This document shows positions 41,738 to 50,024 of a stretch of DNA of 63,866 bases, piece by piece. A program made the translations under genes and the position numbers. The stretch lies in NCBI RefSeq assembly GCF_014646355.1, contig NZ_BMNH01000038.1, forward strand, positions 1 to 63,866, read 5' to 3'. A model generated the notes under the pieces. That model ran no database searches and was not told the DNA's origin. It saw only the letters and a program-made list of their open reading frames with translations. Within the stretch, counting starts at the first letter, position 1; each line of letters opens with the position of its first letter. The stretch is from Nonomuraea cavernae (GTDB taxonomy: Bacteria; Actinomycetota; Actinomycetes; Streptosporangiales; Streptosporangiaceae).

Positions 41738-41751
41738 TACCATATGTACGC
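41738..41751 (-). promoter_or_regulatory. Promoter box shared with 44177-44190 (copy 1)
   Basis: The 14-bp GCGTACATATGGTA (minus strand) occurs identically at both WXG-type genes, here 48 bp before the start codon. AAATC follows it in both places (with one change). It contains a TACATA/TATGGT -10-like hexamer, so each copy probably drives its own WXG-type gene. Confidence 0.5.
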
Positions 41752-41863
41752 GGGGTTTCGGTGTCTCGAACGGCCAGAGGTTCCCGCGTAGATCGAAGGG
41801 AAGGACGCGCTCGCTGCGGGCGACTCCAGCGACCGGCTCCCATCCGTGTTCCGTAGCCCCGGT

Positions 41864-42622
41864 TCACCGCATGCCAGCGAGTCGTTCGAGTTCGGCCAGC
41901 CCGGAGGCTCGTCGCTCCACGGCATCGGCTGGGATCTTCCCGGCTGCCGGATCCTCCGGCATACCGATCCAGTAACGCAAGGCGCACATGGGGCTGTACC
42001 CGTCGCATCGAGCCTGCCGGAGGCGGGATTTCCACATCAGATACGCGGCCGGTCCCGCCTCGCCGGCTTCGCTTGTGGAGTAGTAGCCGGCCGCGTCATC
42101 GGAGACGGCCGCCCACAGATATCCGATGACGATGTCACCACTGGCCTCCCTCACGACCGGCAAATAGCAGACGGCTTCTTCGGTGGTGAACGGGTACTCC
42201 AACGATGCGCTGTCGCGGGAAGGCGCGTCCATCGGTGGGGACGCCGGCCACTCCATGATTTCCCGGGGATCGGCCAAGCCCGGATTCGCCATCTCGGTGA
42301 GGGCCTCGTAGGACGTGGCGAAACGATCCGCAGCGTCCTCGGCGATCCCACCGGCAAGGGGGTCTTCAGGTGTGCCCACCCAGCGGTGTAGCGCCTCCAT
42401 AGGTGACCGGCCCGCCTTGCTCTCCTCGCCCATGCGCGTGGCCCAGATCACCGCCGCGTCGAAACTGTCGCCTGCCGCGCCAAGCCGGCGTTCGTAGTGG
42501 GCGCTCCCCCCGCTTTCCTCGGTGGCGGGAGCCCACAGGTAGCCGATCTCTTCCCCGCGCAGCGTCACGGGGACGTACCGGATGGGTGTGCGGTGCGGCG
42601 GTGTGGGTGATGATCGCGCCAT
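41864..42622 (-). CDS. Candidate immunity protein made of two tandem repeats
   Basis: 252 aa. The protein is an internal duplication: repeat 1 (about 13-95) has YVPVTLRGEEIGYLWAPATE ... SPMEALHRWVGTPEDPLAGG; repeat 2 (about 150-240) has CYLPVVREASGDIVIGYLWA ... SPMCALRYWIGMPEDPAAGK. Both contain GYLWA, W or WK...R, SPMxALxxWxGxPEDP. It lies 30 bp downstream of the toxin gene on the same strand, the normal place for an immunity gene. Family not recognised. No secretion signal, fitting a cytoplasmic antidote. Confidence 0.7.
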   Translation of the reverse strand: MARSSPTPPHRTPIRYVPVTLRGEEIGYLWAPATEESGGSAHYERRLGAAGDSFDAAVIWATRMGEESKAGRSPMEALHRWVGTPEDPLAGGIAEDAADRFATSYEALTEMANPGLADPREIMEWPASPPMDAPSRDSASLEYPFTTEEAVCYLPVVREASGDIVIGYLWAAVSDDAAGYYSTSEAGEAGPAAYLMWKSRLRQARCDGYSPMCALRYWIGMPEDPAAGKIPADAVERRASGLAELERLAGMR

Positions 42623-42652
42623 GGGGAAACTCCTGCTCTCCGGCTGTCCCGC

Positions 42653-43918
42653 TCATGATGCCGATCGAGGGAGAACCCGCGCATAGAGGTGGACCATGCC
42701 GTCGCCTTTAAGGACCGCATCGGTGAAGACGTATTCTGCTTGCGGAGGAAGTACTAGCTCGCGCTGCTCTGGATGGATGCTACGTCGGCCCAACCATAAG
42801 CATGGATATTTCTGGGGAATGTCGAAGTGCACTAGGTAACGTATGGGATGTGGCGTGGTGGGAACCACCGTGGTCCCCAGCGAGGTGGAGGTGAACGCCT
42901 GGTCAACGTGTCTCACACCGATGATGGAGCGGGGATCCACACCGTCGTATCCCTTGATGTAGTCAATTGAGTTGAGCGCGCGCAACGCCTCTAGCCGTTC
43001 GGGAAGCGGGAACCTCACTGCGCCCTGCAGATGTGCGATCTCGTCACTGACATCCTTAAGACTCGGGACGACCCCGTTGAACATGTTTATCAATACTCGG
43101 CGATCCCGGGGGATGCTGAGCATGCGGTCCAGTTCGGCCTGGGGATCGGGAACTCGTAAGAGGTAGTTGAATGGACGACCGTCGCGCGAATAGTTTTCCG
43201 CAGCGAGTCGCTCTCGTCGGGAGAGCTCGGTGAAATGGTGACCAAGGAGTCTTTCTCCATAGGCCTCGCCCTCGGCATCGCTGCCGAAGCGGCGGAGTCG
43301 GCCGTCGAGTCCGTCGCCGTGGCGTCGACTGATCGGCAGGAGGGGCGCACGAGCGTCGAGTATTCGGCGAAGGCGCGTTCCGACGCCTCCGGCCAGCCTT
43401 TCCCGGAAGGCTTCTTCGAGCTTTCGGCGAAAGGTGGATGCGGACCGCTGGGCGAACATCCGCCAGACCGAGGTGGCGGTCCGCGCGTGCAATGCGGCCA
43501 TGCCGCCGCTGATGACGGCGGCGGCCGCCGCCCACGCCAGGACAGCGGCCAGGCAGAAGGCGGCGAAGATGAGGATCAACTTGATGGCCACGACGAGTAC
43601 GGCGGCCAAGTCGTGGCCGTCGGCCAGGGCGCGCAGGCTGATGGTGAGGCTGGTCAGGTGCGGGGAGTCATCGACTTTGTCGTTGGGGTGGTATTCGGCC
43701 CAGTAGGCGAGGAGTGTGTCGATGTCGTCCCCGGCGTTGTTGGTCATCACTTCGTTGATGCCGGCGTTCGCGGTGGGGATGACGACGGTGGCGAGCGCGG
43801 TGGCGCAGGTCCGGTAGGCGGTGGCGCATTCGCGTAGTTTGTCCTCGTCCTCGGTGGGCCATGGCACGCCGAGCAACTGGAACGCGATCTCCAGTTCGGG
43901 TGGGAGCATCAATGCCAT
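42653..43918 (-). CDS. Type VII-secreted ADP-ribosyltransferase toxin (polymorphic toxin)
   Basis: 421 aa. N-terminal 100 residues resemble the helical CpnT/WXG-like trafficking domain (LMLPPELEIAFQLLGVPWP; ECATAYRTCATALATVV). A hydrophobic segment follows at about 105-140. The C-terminal 200 residues fit an RSE-type ADP-ribosyltransferase: NYLLR (about 245-250) for the first Arg, FTSTS (about 341) for the STS motif, and EQRELVLPPQAEYVF (about 384) for the Q/ExE motif with the catalytic Glu. Length and layout fit toxins delivered by a type VII system, whose apparatus is not in this window. Target unknown. Confidence 0.75.
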   Translation of the reverse strand: MALMLPPELEIAFQLLGVPWPTEDEDKLRECATAYRTCATALATVVIPTANAGINEVMTNNAGDDIDTLLAYWAEYHPNDKVDDSPHLTSLTISLRALADGHDLAAVLVVAIKLILIFAAFCLAAVLAWAAAAAVISGGMAALHARTATSVWRMFAQRSASTFRRKLEEAFRERLAGGVGTRLRRILDARAPLLPISRRHGDGLDGRLRRFGSDAEGEAYGERLLGHHFTELSRRERLAAENYSRDGRPFNYLLRVPDPQAELDRMLSIPRDRRVLINMFNGVVPSLKDVSDEIAHLQGAVRFPLPERLEALRALNSIDYIKGYDGVDPRSIIGVRHVDQAFTSTSLGTTVVPTTPHPIRYLVHFDIPQKYPCLWLGRRSIHPEQRELVLPPQAEYVFTDAVLKGDGMVHLYARVLPRSAS

Positions 43919-43988
43919 GAGGCTGCCCCTGAGCCGCTACTGGTGACCCCTGCGCGTCGCCTCACGCCCGCGCGCGGGGACGGGGAGC

Positions 43989-44132
43989 TCATATCGGGTG
44001 GGACGGAGCCAAGGGCGTCAGGACCTGGATGGCGTTGGCGTTGGCATGAGATCTGAGCAGATCAGCCGCTTCCCGCTTGTGCCGCACTGTCAAGATCAAC
44101 GATGCCTGGTCGACCAGGATCCCGTCGTTCAT
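43989..44132 (-). CDS. Shrunken paralog of the WXG-like protein
   Basis: 47 aa from ATG 44132. It matches the two ends of the 108-aa WXG-like protein: ILVDQASL (vs VLVDHASL), REAADLLRSHANANAIQVL (vs QEAADLLGEHAN and EHANTTTIQAL) and the terminal P-x-x-PI. The middle 60 residues, including WG, are deleted in frame. Promoter box and spacing are preserved (44177-44190). Either a decaying gene or a mini-protein derived from it; it lies 70 bp before the toxin start. Confidence 0.55.
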   Translation of the reverse strand: MNDGILVDQASLILTVRHKREAADLLRSHANANAIQVLTPLAPSHPI

Positions 44133-44176
44133 TGTCCCCCAGAGCAGGGCTGGTCATGATCAAGGTTGTAGATTTC

Positions 44177-44190
44177 TACCATATGTACGC
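44177..44190 (-). promoter_or_regulatory. Promoter box shared with 41738-41751 (copy 2)
   Basis: Identical 14-mer GCGTACATATGGTA on the minus strand, 45 bp before ATG 44132. It likely drives the shrunken WXG paralog and possibly the toxin and immunity genes behind it. The remainder of the gap 44191-44421 shows nothing else I can support. Confidence 0.5.
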
Positions 44191-44421
44191 CGGTCATGGC
44201 ACGACGGCGAGCATTCGGCCGGGAACCCTTCATCTGCACGCCATGCGGCTTCGCTGAGCACGCCGACGTCACGCGGCTCGCAACATCGCCTCACGCGGCG
44301 TCGCGGGCCGGTCAGTGAGTCGCGCTGCCTGACGCGTACCAGACCGTCGACATCATCGACGCCAGGAGCCCGCAAAGCTCGGTCGTCAAAGGTTGGAAAG
44401 TCGACGGACCCGGGCGGGTGC

Positions 44422-44967
44422 CTACAGCCAGCTGGCCCGGACGCTGTCCGCCTCGTCGGTGGGCGCCCGGCCGAGCTCTCCCTTGCGCACCCTGGTGAGC
44501 AGGCGTTCGACGCTGTCGAGGATCTCAGGGGCGGAGGCGCGAAGCTCGGCCACGTCCGCGGCGATCACGTCGTCGCGCTCGATCCCGGCCCGCTCCAGCA
44601 CGCCGTCCAGGTCGGTCAGCCGGGCGGCCAGCCAGCCGAGCGGGTCGCCCGACAGCTCCCTCTCGAACACGCGGGAGCCCGGCTCCCAGCCGGTGAACGT
44701 GGGGTGGTGGTGGGTGCGGTCGAAGCTGCCGGGCTGCCCGGCGACCGACTCCAGCAGGTCGACGCGCCAGACGGGCTGGTCGACCTCGATGGGGCGGGCC
44801 GAGTAGATGGATCCCTTCAGTTGCCCCTGGCGGAGCATGCGCACCTCGAGACGTACGCCGCGTTCGGGTCCCTCCTGGCCTTTGTCCGGCTCGGGGTCCA
44901 CGAAGTAGAGGTCGCTGACGACCACGCCGATGCGCTCGAAGCCGAAGACGTAAAGCACAACAAACAC
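44422..44967 (-). CDS. Uncharacterised conserved 181-aa protein
   Basis: The N-terminal part (FERIGVVVSDLYFVDPEPDKG, EGPERGVRLEVRMLRQG) is a beta-rich domain ending SARPIEVDQPVWRVDLLES; the second half is helical (LGWLAARLTDLDGVLERAGIE, DSVERLLTRVRKGELGR). Residues HHHPTF lie between them and could bind metal. Found with normal codon use; no operon partner. Function unknown. Confidence 0.7.
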   Translation of the reverse strand: MFVVLYVFGFERIGVVVSDLYFVDPEPDKGQEGPERGVRLEVRMLRQGQLKGSIYSARPIEVDQPVWRVDLLESVAGQPGSFDRTHHHPTFTGWEPGSRVFERELSGDPLGWLAARLTDLDGVLERAGIERDDVIAADVAELRASAPEILDSVERLLTRVRKGELGRAPTDEADSVRASWL

Positions 44968-45043
44968 TCCTATTTCGGATGTCTTTCTCGCAGTATGTAC
45001 ACCCCGGAGATCGGCTTCAATCCGCGCCCGGAGACAGCGGCCG

Positions 45044-45865
45044 TCAGTCCACGAACTCCATCAGGGCCCGGTTGACCTGTTCGGGATGGGTCCAGCCGAT
45101 GTTGTGCGGGCCGCCCTCGACGACCTCGAACCGCAGGTTCCTGACGAACTCACCCAGCCGCCTGCCCGTGGACTCGATCGGCAGGATGCGGTCCTCGTCA
45201 CCCTGGACCACCAGCAGCGGCACGTCGAATCTGGCCAGATCCGCGCGGAAGTCCGTGCCCCACGTCGGGACGCAGTCGTAGGTGGCCTTGGCCGACGCCG
45301 CCGCGGCCACGTTCCAGCTCGCCTGCCACGCCTCCGCGCTGATCCGCTCGCCGCCGAGGACGTCCACGTTGTAGAAGTCGTCGAGGAACGTCTTCAGGTA
45401 GGCGAACCGGTCGTCGGCGATGGACTTCTGGATGCCGGTCAGCACGCCCGGGTCGATGCCGCCGTGCTCGTCGACCAGGTACGGCTGGAGCGGAGCGAGC
45501 AGCACCGCCTTGCGGACCCGGGCGGAGCCGTACATGCCGAGGTAGCGGGTGACCTCGCCGGTGCCCATGGAGAAGCCGACCAGGACGACCTCGCGCAGGT
45601 CGAGCCGCTCCATCAGGATGTTGAGGTCGGCGGCGAAGGTGTCGTAGTCGTAGCCCGTGGCCGGCCGGCTGGAGCGGCCGAAGCCGCGCCGGTCGTAGGC
45701 GACGACGCGGTGACCGGCCTCCAGCAGGACGGGCACCTGCTTCTCCCACGAGTGGCAGTCCAGCGGGAAGCCGTGGATCAGCACGACGGGCGTGCCGCTG
45801 CCGTGGTCCTCGTAGTAGATCTCGATGGGGCCGGAGTTCTCCTGACCGGTCGTGATGTAAGGCAT
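45044..45865 (-). CDS. Alpha/beta hydrolase, chloroperoxidase/perhydrolase type
   Basis: 273 aa. Nucleophile elbow LVGFSMGTGEV (Ser), HGFPLDCHSWEKQ oxyanion region, DRRGFGRSSRP, acid Asp in QGDEDRILP, and GGPHNIGWTHPEQVN with the His. The FSMGxGEV motif is the mark of cofactor-free haloperoxidase/perhydrolases. Single gene; upstream DNA carries a decayed amidohydrolase. Confidence 0.93.
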   Translation of the reverse strand: MPYITTGQENSGPIEIYYEDHGSGTPVVLIHGFPLDCHSWEKQVPVLLEAGHRVVAYDRRGFGRSSRPATGYDYDTFAADLNILMERLDLREVVLVGFSMGTGEVTRYLGMYGSARVRKAVLLAPLQPYLVDEHGGIDPGVLTGIQKSIADDRFAYLKTFLDDFYNVDVLGGERISAEAWQASWNVAAAASAKATYDCVPTWGTDFRADLARFDVPLLVVQGDEDRILPIESTGRRLGEFVRNLRFEVVEGGPHNIGWTHPEQVNRALMEFVD

Positions 45866-46037
45866 GTGGTGTCTCCCCCGAAGTGACGCTCAAACCGCAT
45901 GAATGCCCGTTGACGAGGATGAACACGCCTCCGCCGGCCGAACGCCTCAGAGATGGCGGACCACTCTGGCCTGGACGCCCACGAGCTCTGCCGGGAGGTC
46001 GCAGATGTCCGTTGTGCCGTCCACCGGGAGCGGCGGC

Positions 46038-46230
46038 CTGGAGACCGCGCTCGCCGAGCTCCCCTCTGGTCGACCACCACGTGCACGGAGCCTCGCCGAC
46101 GACCATGATCGGCGCGGGCAACGCCCTGCGCGTCTACGGCCTGGAGGAGGACCCTGGCCGACAGGTTCGATGACCTGCTTAAAGGGGACATCCGGGATGC
46201 CGACCGGATCCGTATCGCAGGCAGGGGGCA
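46038..46230 (+). pseudogene. Amidohydrolase reduced to its two ends
   Basis: Frame 1 reads ETALAELP and, after a one-base shift (extra T near 46065), VDHHVHGAS, the usual N-terminus of TIM-barrel amidohydrolases (VDHHVHG metal ligands). Then the sequence jumps directly to GAGNALRVYGLEED and, after another shift, LADRFDDLLKGDIRDADRIR, their typical C-terminus. About 300 codons are gone. It ends against the next gene's ribosome site. Confidence 0.6.
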
Positions 46231-46235
46231 GCGCC

Positions 46236-47723
46236 ATGGACACCATGATCAAGGAGACGCACGCCGCCCTGGTGTTCCTGCTCGGCGAGCACGCGTACAA
46301 GATGAAGAAGCCGGTGAACCTCGGTTTCCTCGACTTCTCGACCGTACGGGCCCGAGAGGCGGCGTGCCGGCGGGAGGTCGAGCTCAACCGCAGGCTGTCG
46401 CCCGACGTCTACGAAGGCGTGGCCGACGTGCTCGGCCCCGACGGACAGGTCTGTGAGCATCTGGTGGTCATGCGCCAGATGCCCGGCGAGCGGCGGCTGG
46501 CCACGCTCGTACGGTCGGGCGCGCAGGTGGAGGAGCAGCTGCGCGGGATCGCGCGCCAGCTCGCCGGGCTGCACGCCAACTCCCGGCACGGCCCCGACAT
46601 CGATCGCGAGGGCGGCCGGCAGGCCCTGCGTGGACGATGGACCGAGAGCTTCGCGCAGGTGCGCGGCCTGCCCGGCGCCACGATCCCGCCCGGCATGCTC
46701 GACGAGATCGAACGGCTCACGCTCCGCTTCCTGGACGGCCGCGACCCCCTCTTCGCGGCCCGCGTCGCCGCCAAGCGCGTCGTTGACGGCCACGGCGACC
46801 TGATGGCCGAGGACATCTTCTGCCTGGAGGACGGCCCCCGGATCCTCGACTGCCTGGAGTTCGACGAACGCCTCCGCTTCGTCGACGGGCTCGACGACGC
46901 GGCCTTCCTGGCCATGGACCTCGAACGGCTGGGCGCGCCCCGGCTGTCCGAGGAGTTCCTCCGCCGCTACGTCGAGTTCTCCGGCGACCCCGCGCCGCCC
47001 ACGCTGTGGCACCACTACGTCGCCTACCGCGCGTTCGTCCGGGCCAAGGTCGCCTGCCTGCGCCACTGGCAGGGCGACGTCGACGCGGGCTGGGAGGCGC
47101 GGCGGCTGGCCGAGCTGACCCTGGGCCACCTGCGCGCCGGCGAGGTCGCCATGATCGTCGTCGGCGGCTCGCCCGGCACCGGCAAGTCGACCCTGAGCGG
47201 CGGCATCGCCGACCGGTGCGGCTACACCGTGCTGCGCAGCGACCGCATCCGCAAGGAGCTGGCCGGGCTCGACCCCCTCGACTCCGCGAGCGCGCCGTAC
47301 CAGCAGGGGATCTACGACCAGGCGCACACCGAACGCACCTACACCGAGGTGCTGTCGCGCGCCGAGAAGCTGCTCGGCCTGGGCGAGCCGGTCGTCCTCG
47401 ACGCGTCGTGGACCGGCGAGCGGCACCGGGACCAGGCCGCGCGGGTGGCCGCCCGTACGTCGAGCACCCTGGTCATGCTGCGGTGCACGGTCATGCCGCA
47501 GATCGCCGCCGAACGCCTCGCCACGCGCGGGCTCGGCCTCACCGACGCCGACGAGGCCATCGGCGCCGTCATGGCGGCGACCGCGGCGCCCTGGCCGGAC
47601 GCCGTCGAGATCGACACCGGGGTCGCGCCGGAGCAGGCGCTCGAACGTGCTCTGGCGGCCGTCCAACCGGCCAAGGGCGAGCTGTCCTGGAGGTTCCGGC
47701 GCCCGCAGATCGAGCCCGGCTGA
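46236..47723 (+). CDS. Bifunctional APH-like kinase / AAA-type P-loop kinase
   Basis: 495 aa. The N-terminal half (THAALVFLLGEHAYKMKKPVN, VVDGHGDLMAEDIF with the HGDL catalytic loop, ILDCLEFDERLRFVD) is an aminoglycoside-phosphotransferase-like kinase; the C-terminal half starts with Walker A VVGGSPGTGKSTL and ends with a zeta-toxin/gluconate-kinase-type fold (RSDRIRKEL). This fusion is common in bacteria and often linked with stress, but its substrate is unknown. ATG 46236 follows AGGGGG. Confidence 0.9.
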   Translation: MDTMIKETHAALVFLLGEHAYKMKKPVNLGFLDFSTVRAREAACRREVELNRRLSPDVYEGVADVLGPDGQVCEHLVVMRQMPGERRLATLVRSGAQVEEQLRGIARQLAGLHANSRHGPDIDREGGRQALRGRWTESFAQVRGLPGATIPPGMLDEIERLTLRFLDGRDPLFAARVAAKRVVDGHGDLMAEDIFCLEDGPRILDCLEFDERLRFVDGLDDAAFLAMDLERLGAPRLSEEFLRRYVEFSGDPAPPTLWHHYVAYRAFVRAKVACLRHWQGDVDAGWEARRLAELTLGHLRAGEVAMIVVGGSPGTGKSTLSGGIADRCGYTVLRSDRIRKELAGLDPLDSASAPYQQGIYDQAHTERTYTEVLSRAEKLLGLGEPVVLDASWTGERHRDQAARVAARTSSTLVMLRCTVMPQIAAERLATRGLGLTDADEAIGAVMAATAAPWPDAVEIDTGVAPEQALERALAAVQPAKGELSWRFRRPQIEPG

Positions 47724-47811
47724 CCTCCGTCGCCGTCCCTGGGGGCGCCGCCGCACCTCGCGCCGCCGGTGGGGGCGCCGCCACCACCCAGCGCCGGTCC
47801 TGGGCGTGCCG

Positions 47812-48417
47812 CTACACCTCGCGCCGGCGCTGCCAGTGCTGGTTGTACCGGCTCCAGGACGTCTCCCACTCGGCCAGGCGGCGCCGGTCGAGCACCCGCC
47901 GGAAAACGGCGAACGCGCCCCAGCACAGCAGCGCGGTCACCAGGACCACCGACCCGCTCGTCGTGACCGCCTGGATCCGGAGCTGCGTCTCGCTCAGAGG
48001 CGGAGACGCGGGAGTCCCGCCGCCGTCCAGCCACACCGGAACAGTGGCTCCGGCCTTGGTCAGGGCCGGAGCCGGCACCGGCCCTGTCCGCACCTCACCC
48101 GTCCGGGTCGTCCACCGCGCCTTCACCCGCACCTCGGGCGGGGTGCCGTCCCACGCCGACCGGCGGCCGGCCGGCGCGTCCTCCAGCAGGGTCGCCTGCA
48201 CCTGCCGGCTCGTGCCGGCCTCGCGCGCGTTCATCTCGTACGAGTGCCGCCCCGCCAGCACCGCCGGCCAGAGGCTGACCAGCACCAGCAGCACCGCCAC
48301 CACGCCTCCGCCCGTCTCCAGCCGGTCGGCGCGGCGGCGCAGTGGATTGCCGTCCAACCGGTGCCTGCGCACGCGGGACTTCACGGAACACATCACGGAG
48401 CGGATCGCGGCCTTCAT
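47812..48417 (-). CDS. Rv1733c-like two-helix membrane protein
   Basis: 201 aa. Two membrane helices frame an extracytoplasmic domain: GGGVVAVLLVLVSLWPAVLAG and SVVLVTALLCWGAFAVF. The N-terminal basic stretch LDGNPLRRRADRLE precedes helix 1, as in the Rv1733c family, and ARWTTRTGEVRTGPVPAP is the typical middle. ATG 48417 has a strong site (GGGAGGTG). Function unknown; family members are induced by hypoxia in mycobacteria. Confidence 0.85.
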   Translation of the reverse strand: MKAAIRSVMCSVKSRVRRHRLDGNPLRRRADRLETGGGVVAVLLVLVSLWPAVLAGRHSYEMNAREAGTSRQVQATLLEDAPAGRRSAWDGTPPEVRVKARWTTRTGEVRTGPVPAPALTKAGATVPVWLDGGGTPASPPLSETQLRIQAVTTSGSVVLVTALLCWGAFAVFRRVLDRRRLAEWETSWSRYNQHWQRRREV

Positions 48418-48631
48418 CTCGCACCTCCCTCGCCAGGCTCCCCTCTCTCCCGCGAGCCGGGCCAGAGTCGTAAGCCCTGCCCGATCAGGGACCTTCGGCC
48501 GGCCCGCGCCCAGGCCCGGCAAGGTCCAAAGTCCCTGCGGGGCAGGCCCTACGGCACTGCACCGGAGCCGCCGGACACGGTGTGATCGTGGTGTGAGAAA
48601 GACGCTGACCCAGCACTGAAAGGGGGCCGTC

Positions 48632-49159
48632 ATGGCCACCACGATTCACAAGCCCGTCATGGCAGCCGACACCGGCACCACGGCGCGCCGCCCCGCCGAC
48701 TACGTCTGGGCGATCACCCGGATCTCGCTCGGCTGGATCTTCCTGTGGGCGTTCCTCGACAAGACCTTCGGCTGGGGATTCGCCACTCCCGCCGAGCGGG
48801 CCTGGGTCGCGGGTGGCAGCCCGACGACCGGCTTCCTCAAGGGCACCGGTGAGAACGCGCTCGGCGGCTTCTTCGGCTCGCTGGCCGGACAGGTCTGGGT
48901 GGACTGGCTGTTCATGATCGGCCTGCTCGGCATCGGCACCGCGCTCGTCCTCGGCGTCGGACTGCGGATCGCCGCCGCCACCGGCAGCCTCCTGATGGTC
49001 ATGATGTGGGCCGCGGCCCTGCCCCTGACCACCAACCCCTTCATGGACGACCACATCATCTACGCGATCGTGATGGTCGGCCTGGCCCTGGCCGGCGCCG
49101 GCACCACGCTCGGCCTGGGCAACCTGCCGATCGTCCAGCGCAACCCGTACCTCAAGTGA
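48632..49159 (+). CDS. DoxX-like membrane protein
   Basis: 175 aa with four membrane helices. RISLGWIFLWAFLDKTFGWGFATP, the loop GTGENALGGFFGSLAGQ, and LLGIGTALVLGVGLRIAAATG are typical of the DoxX-like proteins that follow Rv1733c-type genes in stress regulons. Followed by two hairpin terminators. Divergent from the Rv1733c-like gene; 214 bp between them. Confidence 0.88.
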   Translation: MATTIHKPVMAADTGTTARRPADYVWAITRISLGWIFLWAFLDKTFGWGFATPAERAWVAGGSPTTGFLKGTGENALGGFFGSLAGQVWVDWLFMIGLLGIGTALVLGVGLRIAAATGSLLMVMMWAAALPLTTNPFMDDHIIYAIVMVGLALAGAGTTLGLGNLPIVQRNPYLK

Positions 49160-49168
49160 TCGGCCCCG

Positions 49169-49239
49169 CCGATGCCCACCCTCCCGGTGGGCATCGGACC
49201 GTATCCCCGACGCCCCGCCCCTGACCAGGGACGGGGCGT
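49169..49239 (+). terminator. Two hairpins after the DoxX-like gene
   Basis: CCGATGCCCACC (49169-49180) pairs with GGTGGGCATCGG (49186-49197), loop CTCCC; then ACGCCCCG (49210-49217) pairs with CGGGGCGT (49232-49239). They begin ten bases after the DoxX stop and precede the convergent cupin gene. Confidence 0.7.
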
Positions 49240-49254
49240 TCTCGTCGGGTCCGC

Positions 49255-49590
49255 TCAGGCCAGGCGCTTGGCCACGGTGAGCAGGACGGCGGCGTCCTCC
49301 AGGGCCTCCAGGCTGTGGCGCTCCTGCGGGATCTCCAGGAGGTCGCCGGCCAGCCCGTCGCGGGTCTCGTCGCCGCCGCGCAGCCGTACCCGTCCGCGCA
49401 GCACCAGCAGCGTGGCCTCGCCCGGGTTCTCGTGCTCGGCCAGCGACGTGCCGGCTGTCAGGACGAGGAGCGTCTGACGGAGCGCGTGCTCGTGGCCGCC
49501 GTAGAGGGTTTCGGCGCTGCGCCCCGACGTGGCCGCCGTGGCGCGCTCCATGTGGTCCAGTACGAGTGCGTCCAAAGGGATCTTCCGCAT
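49255..49590 (-). CDS. Cupin-domain protein
   Basis: 111 aa single cupin: HEHALRQTLLVLTAGTSLAEHENPGEATLLVLRGRV (GxxHxHxxxE-like first motif, with HEN) and GDLLEIPQERHSLEA (second motif, His). Small cupins of this type sense or bind ligands. ATG 49590 or GTG 49596. Convergent with the DoxX-like gene. Confidence 0.85.
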   Translation of the reverse strand: MRKIPLDALVLDHMERATAATSGRSAETLYGGHEHALRQTLLVLTAGTSLAEHENPGEATLLVLRGRVRLRGGDETRDGLAGDLLEIPQERHSLEALEDAAVLLTVAKRLA

Positions 49591-49712
49591 GTTCACGAGT
49601 CTGCACCACCTCCCTGCCGATCACCCCACCCAGGTCCGCGTTTCACCTCCCGGGCCCGCCGGCTTCGGTGAACGGCGGGTGCCATGAACGTCGGGTGCCC
49701 TGAAGGCCCGGC

Positions 49713-49859
49713 TCAGCGCCGCCCGCGGCCGCGCTTGTCCTGCTGCTCGGCGCGTTGCCTGCGGCGACGTCCCAGTAACCAGGCCAGCCCGACGACGGCC
49801 AGGCCGATGGGGGTGCGTGCCAGCCAGCGCGCGACGACGACTTTGAGGAAGTTCTTCAT
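49713..49859 (-). CDS. Small basic membrane protein
   Basis: 48 aa: a single helix VARWLARTPIGLAVVGLAWLL followed by a highly basic tail GRRRRQRAEQQDKRGRGRR. Such short proteins recur in actinomycetes with unknown role. No good ribosome site before ATG 49859, so confidence is moderate. Confidence 0.55.
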   Translation of the reverse strand: MKNFLKVVVARWLARTPIGLAVVGLAWLLGRRRRQRAEQQDKRGRGRR

Positions 49860-50024
49860 GGGGACCACTTCTGCCCCGCTGAGCGGCGGGTAAAGCTGCC
49901 CGAACATCCATCACCAGGACCTCGCCGGCCCGGTCCCGGCGAAAACGGTTGGGAATCTGTCGGAGGCCGGTGATAGGAACAGGGGCGTTCTTTCTCCTCT
50001 TTTCCTGCGGCCGGGGGGCTCGCC

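Noticed and set aside
41364..44190. Complete type VII secretion system
   Set aside because: No EccC/EccB/EccD/EccE or mycosin gene in the window; only effector-type genes.
44077..45075. Long + frame across 44.1-45.1 kb
   Set aside because: Antisense to the shrunken paralog, the 181-aa gene and the hydrolase end; composition is that of a shadow frame.
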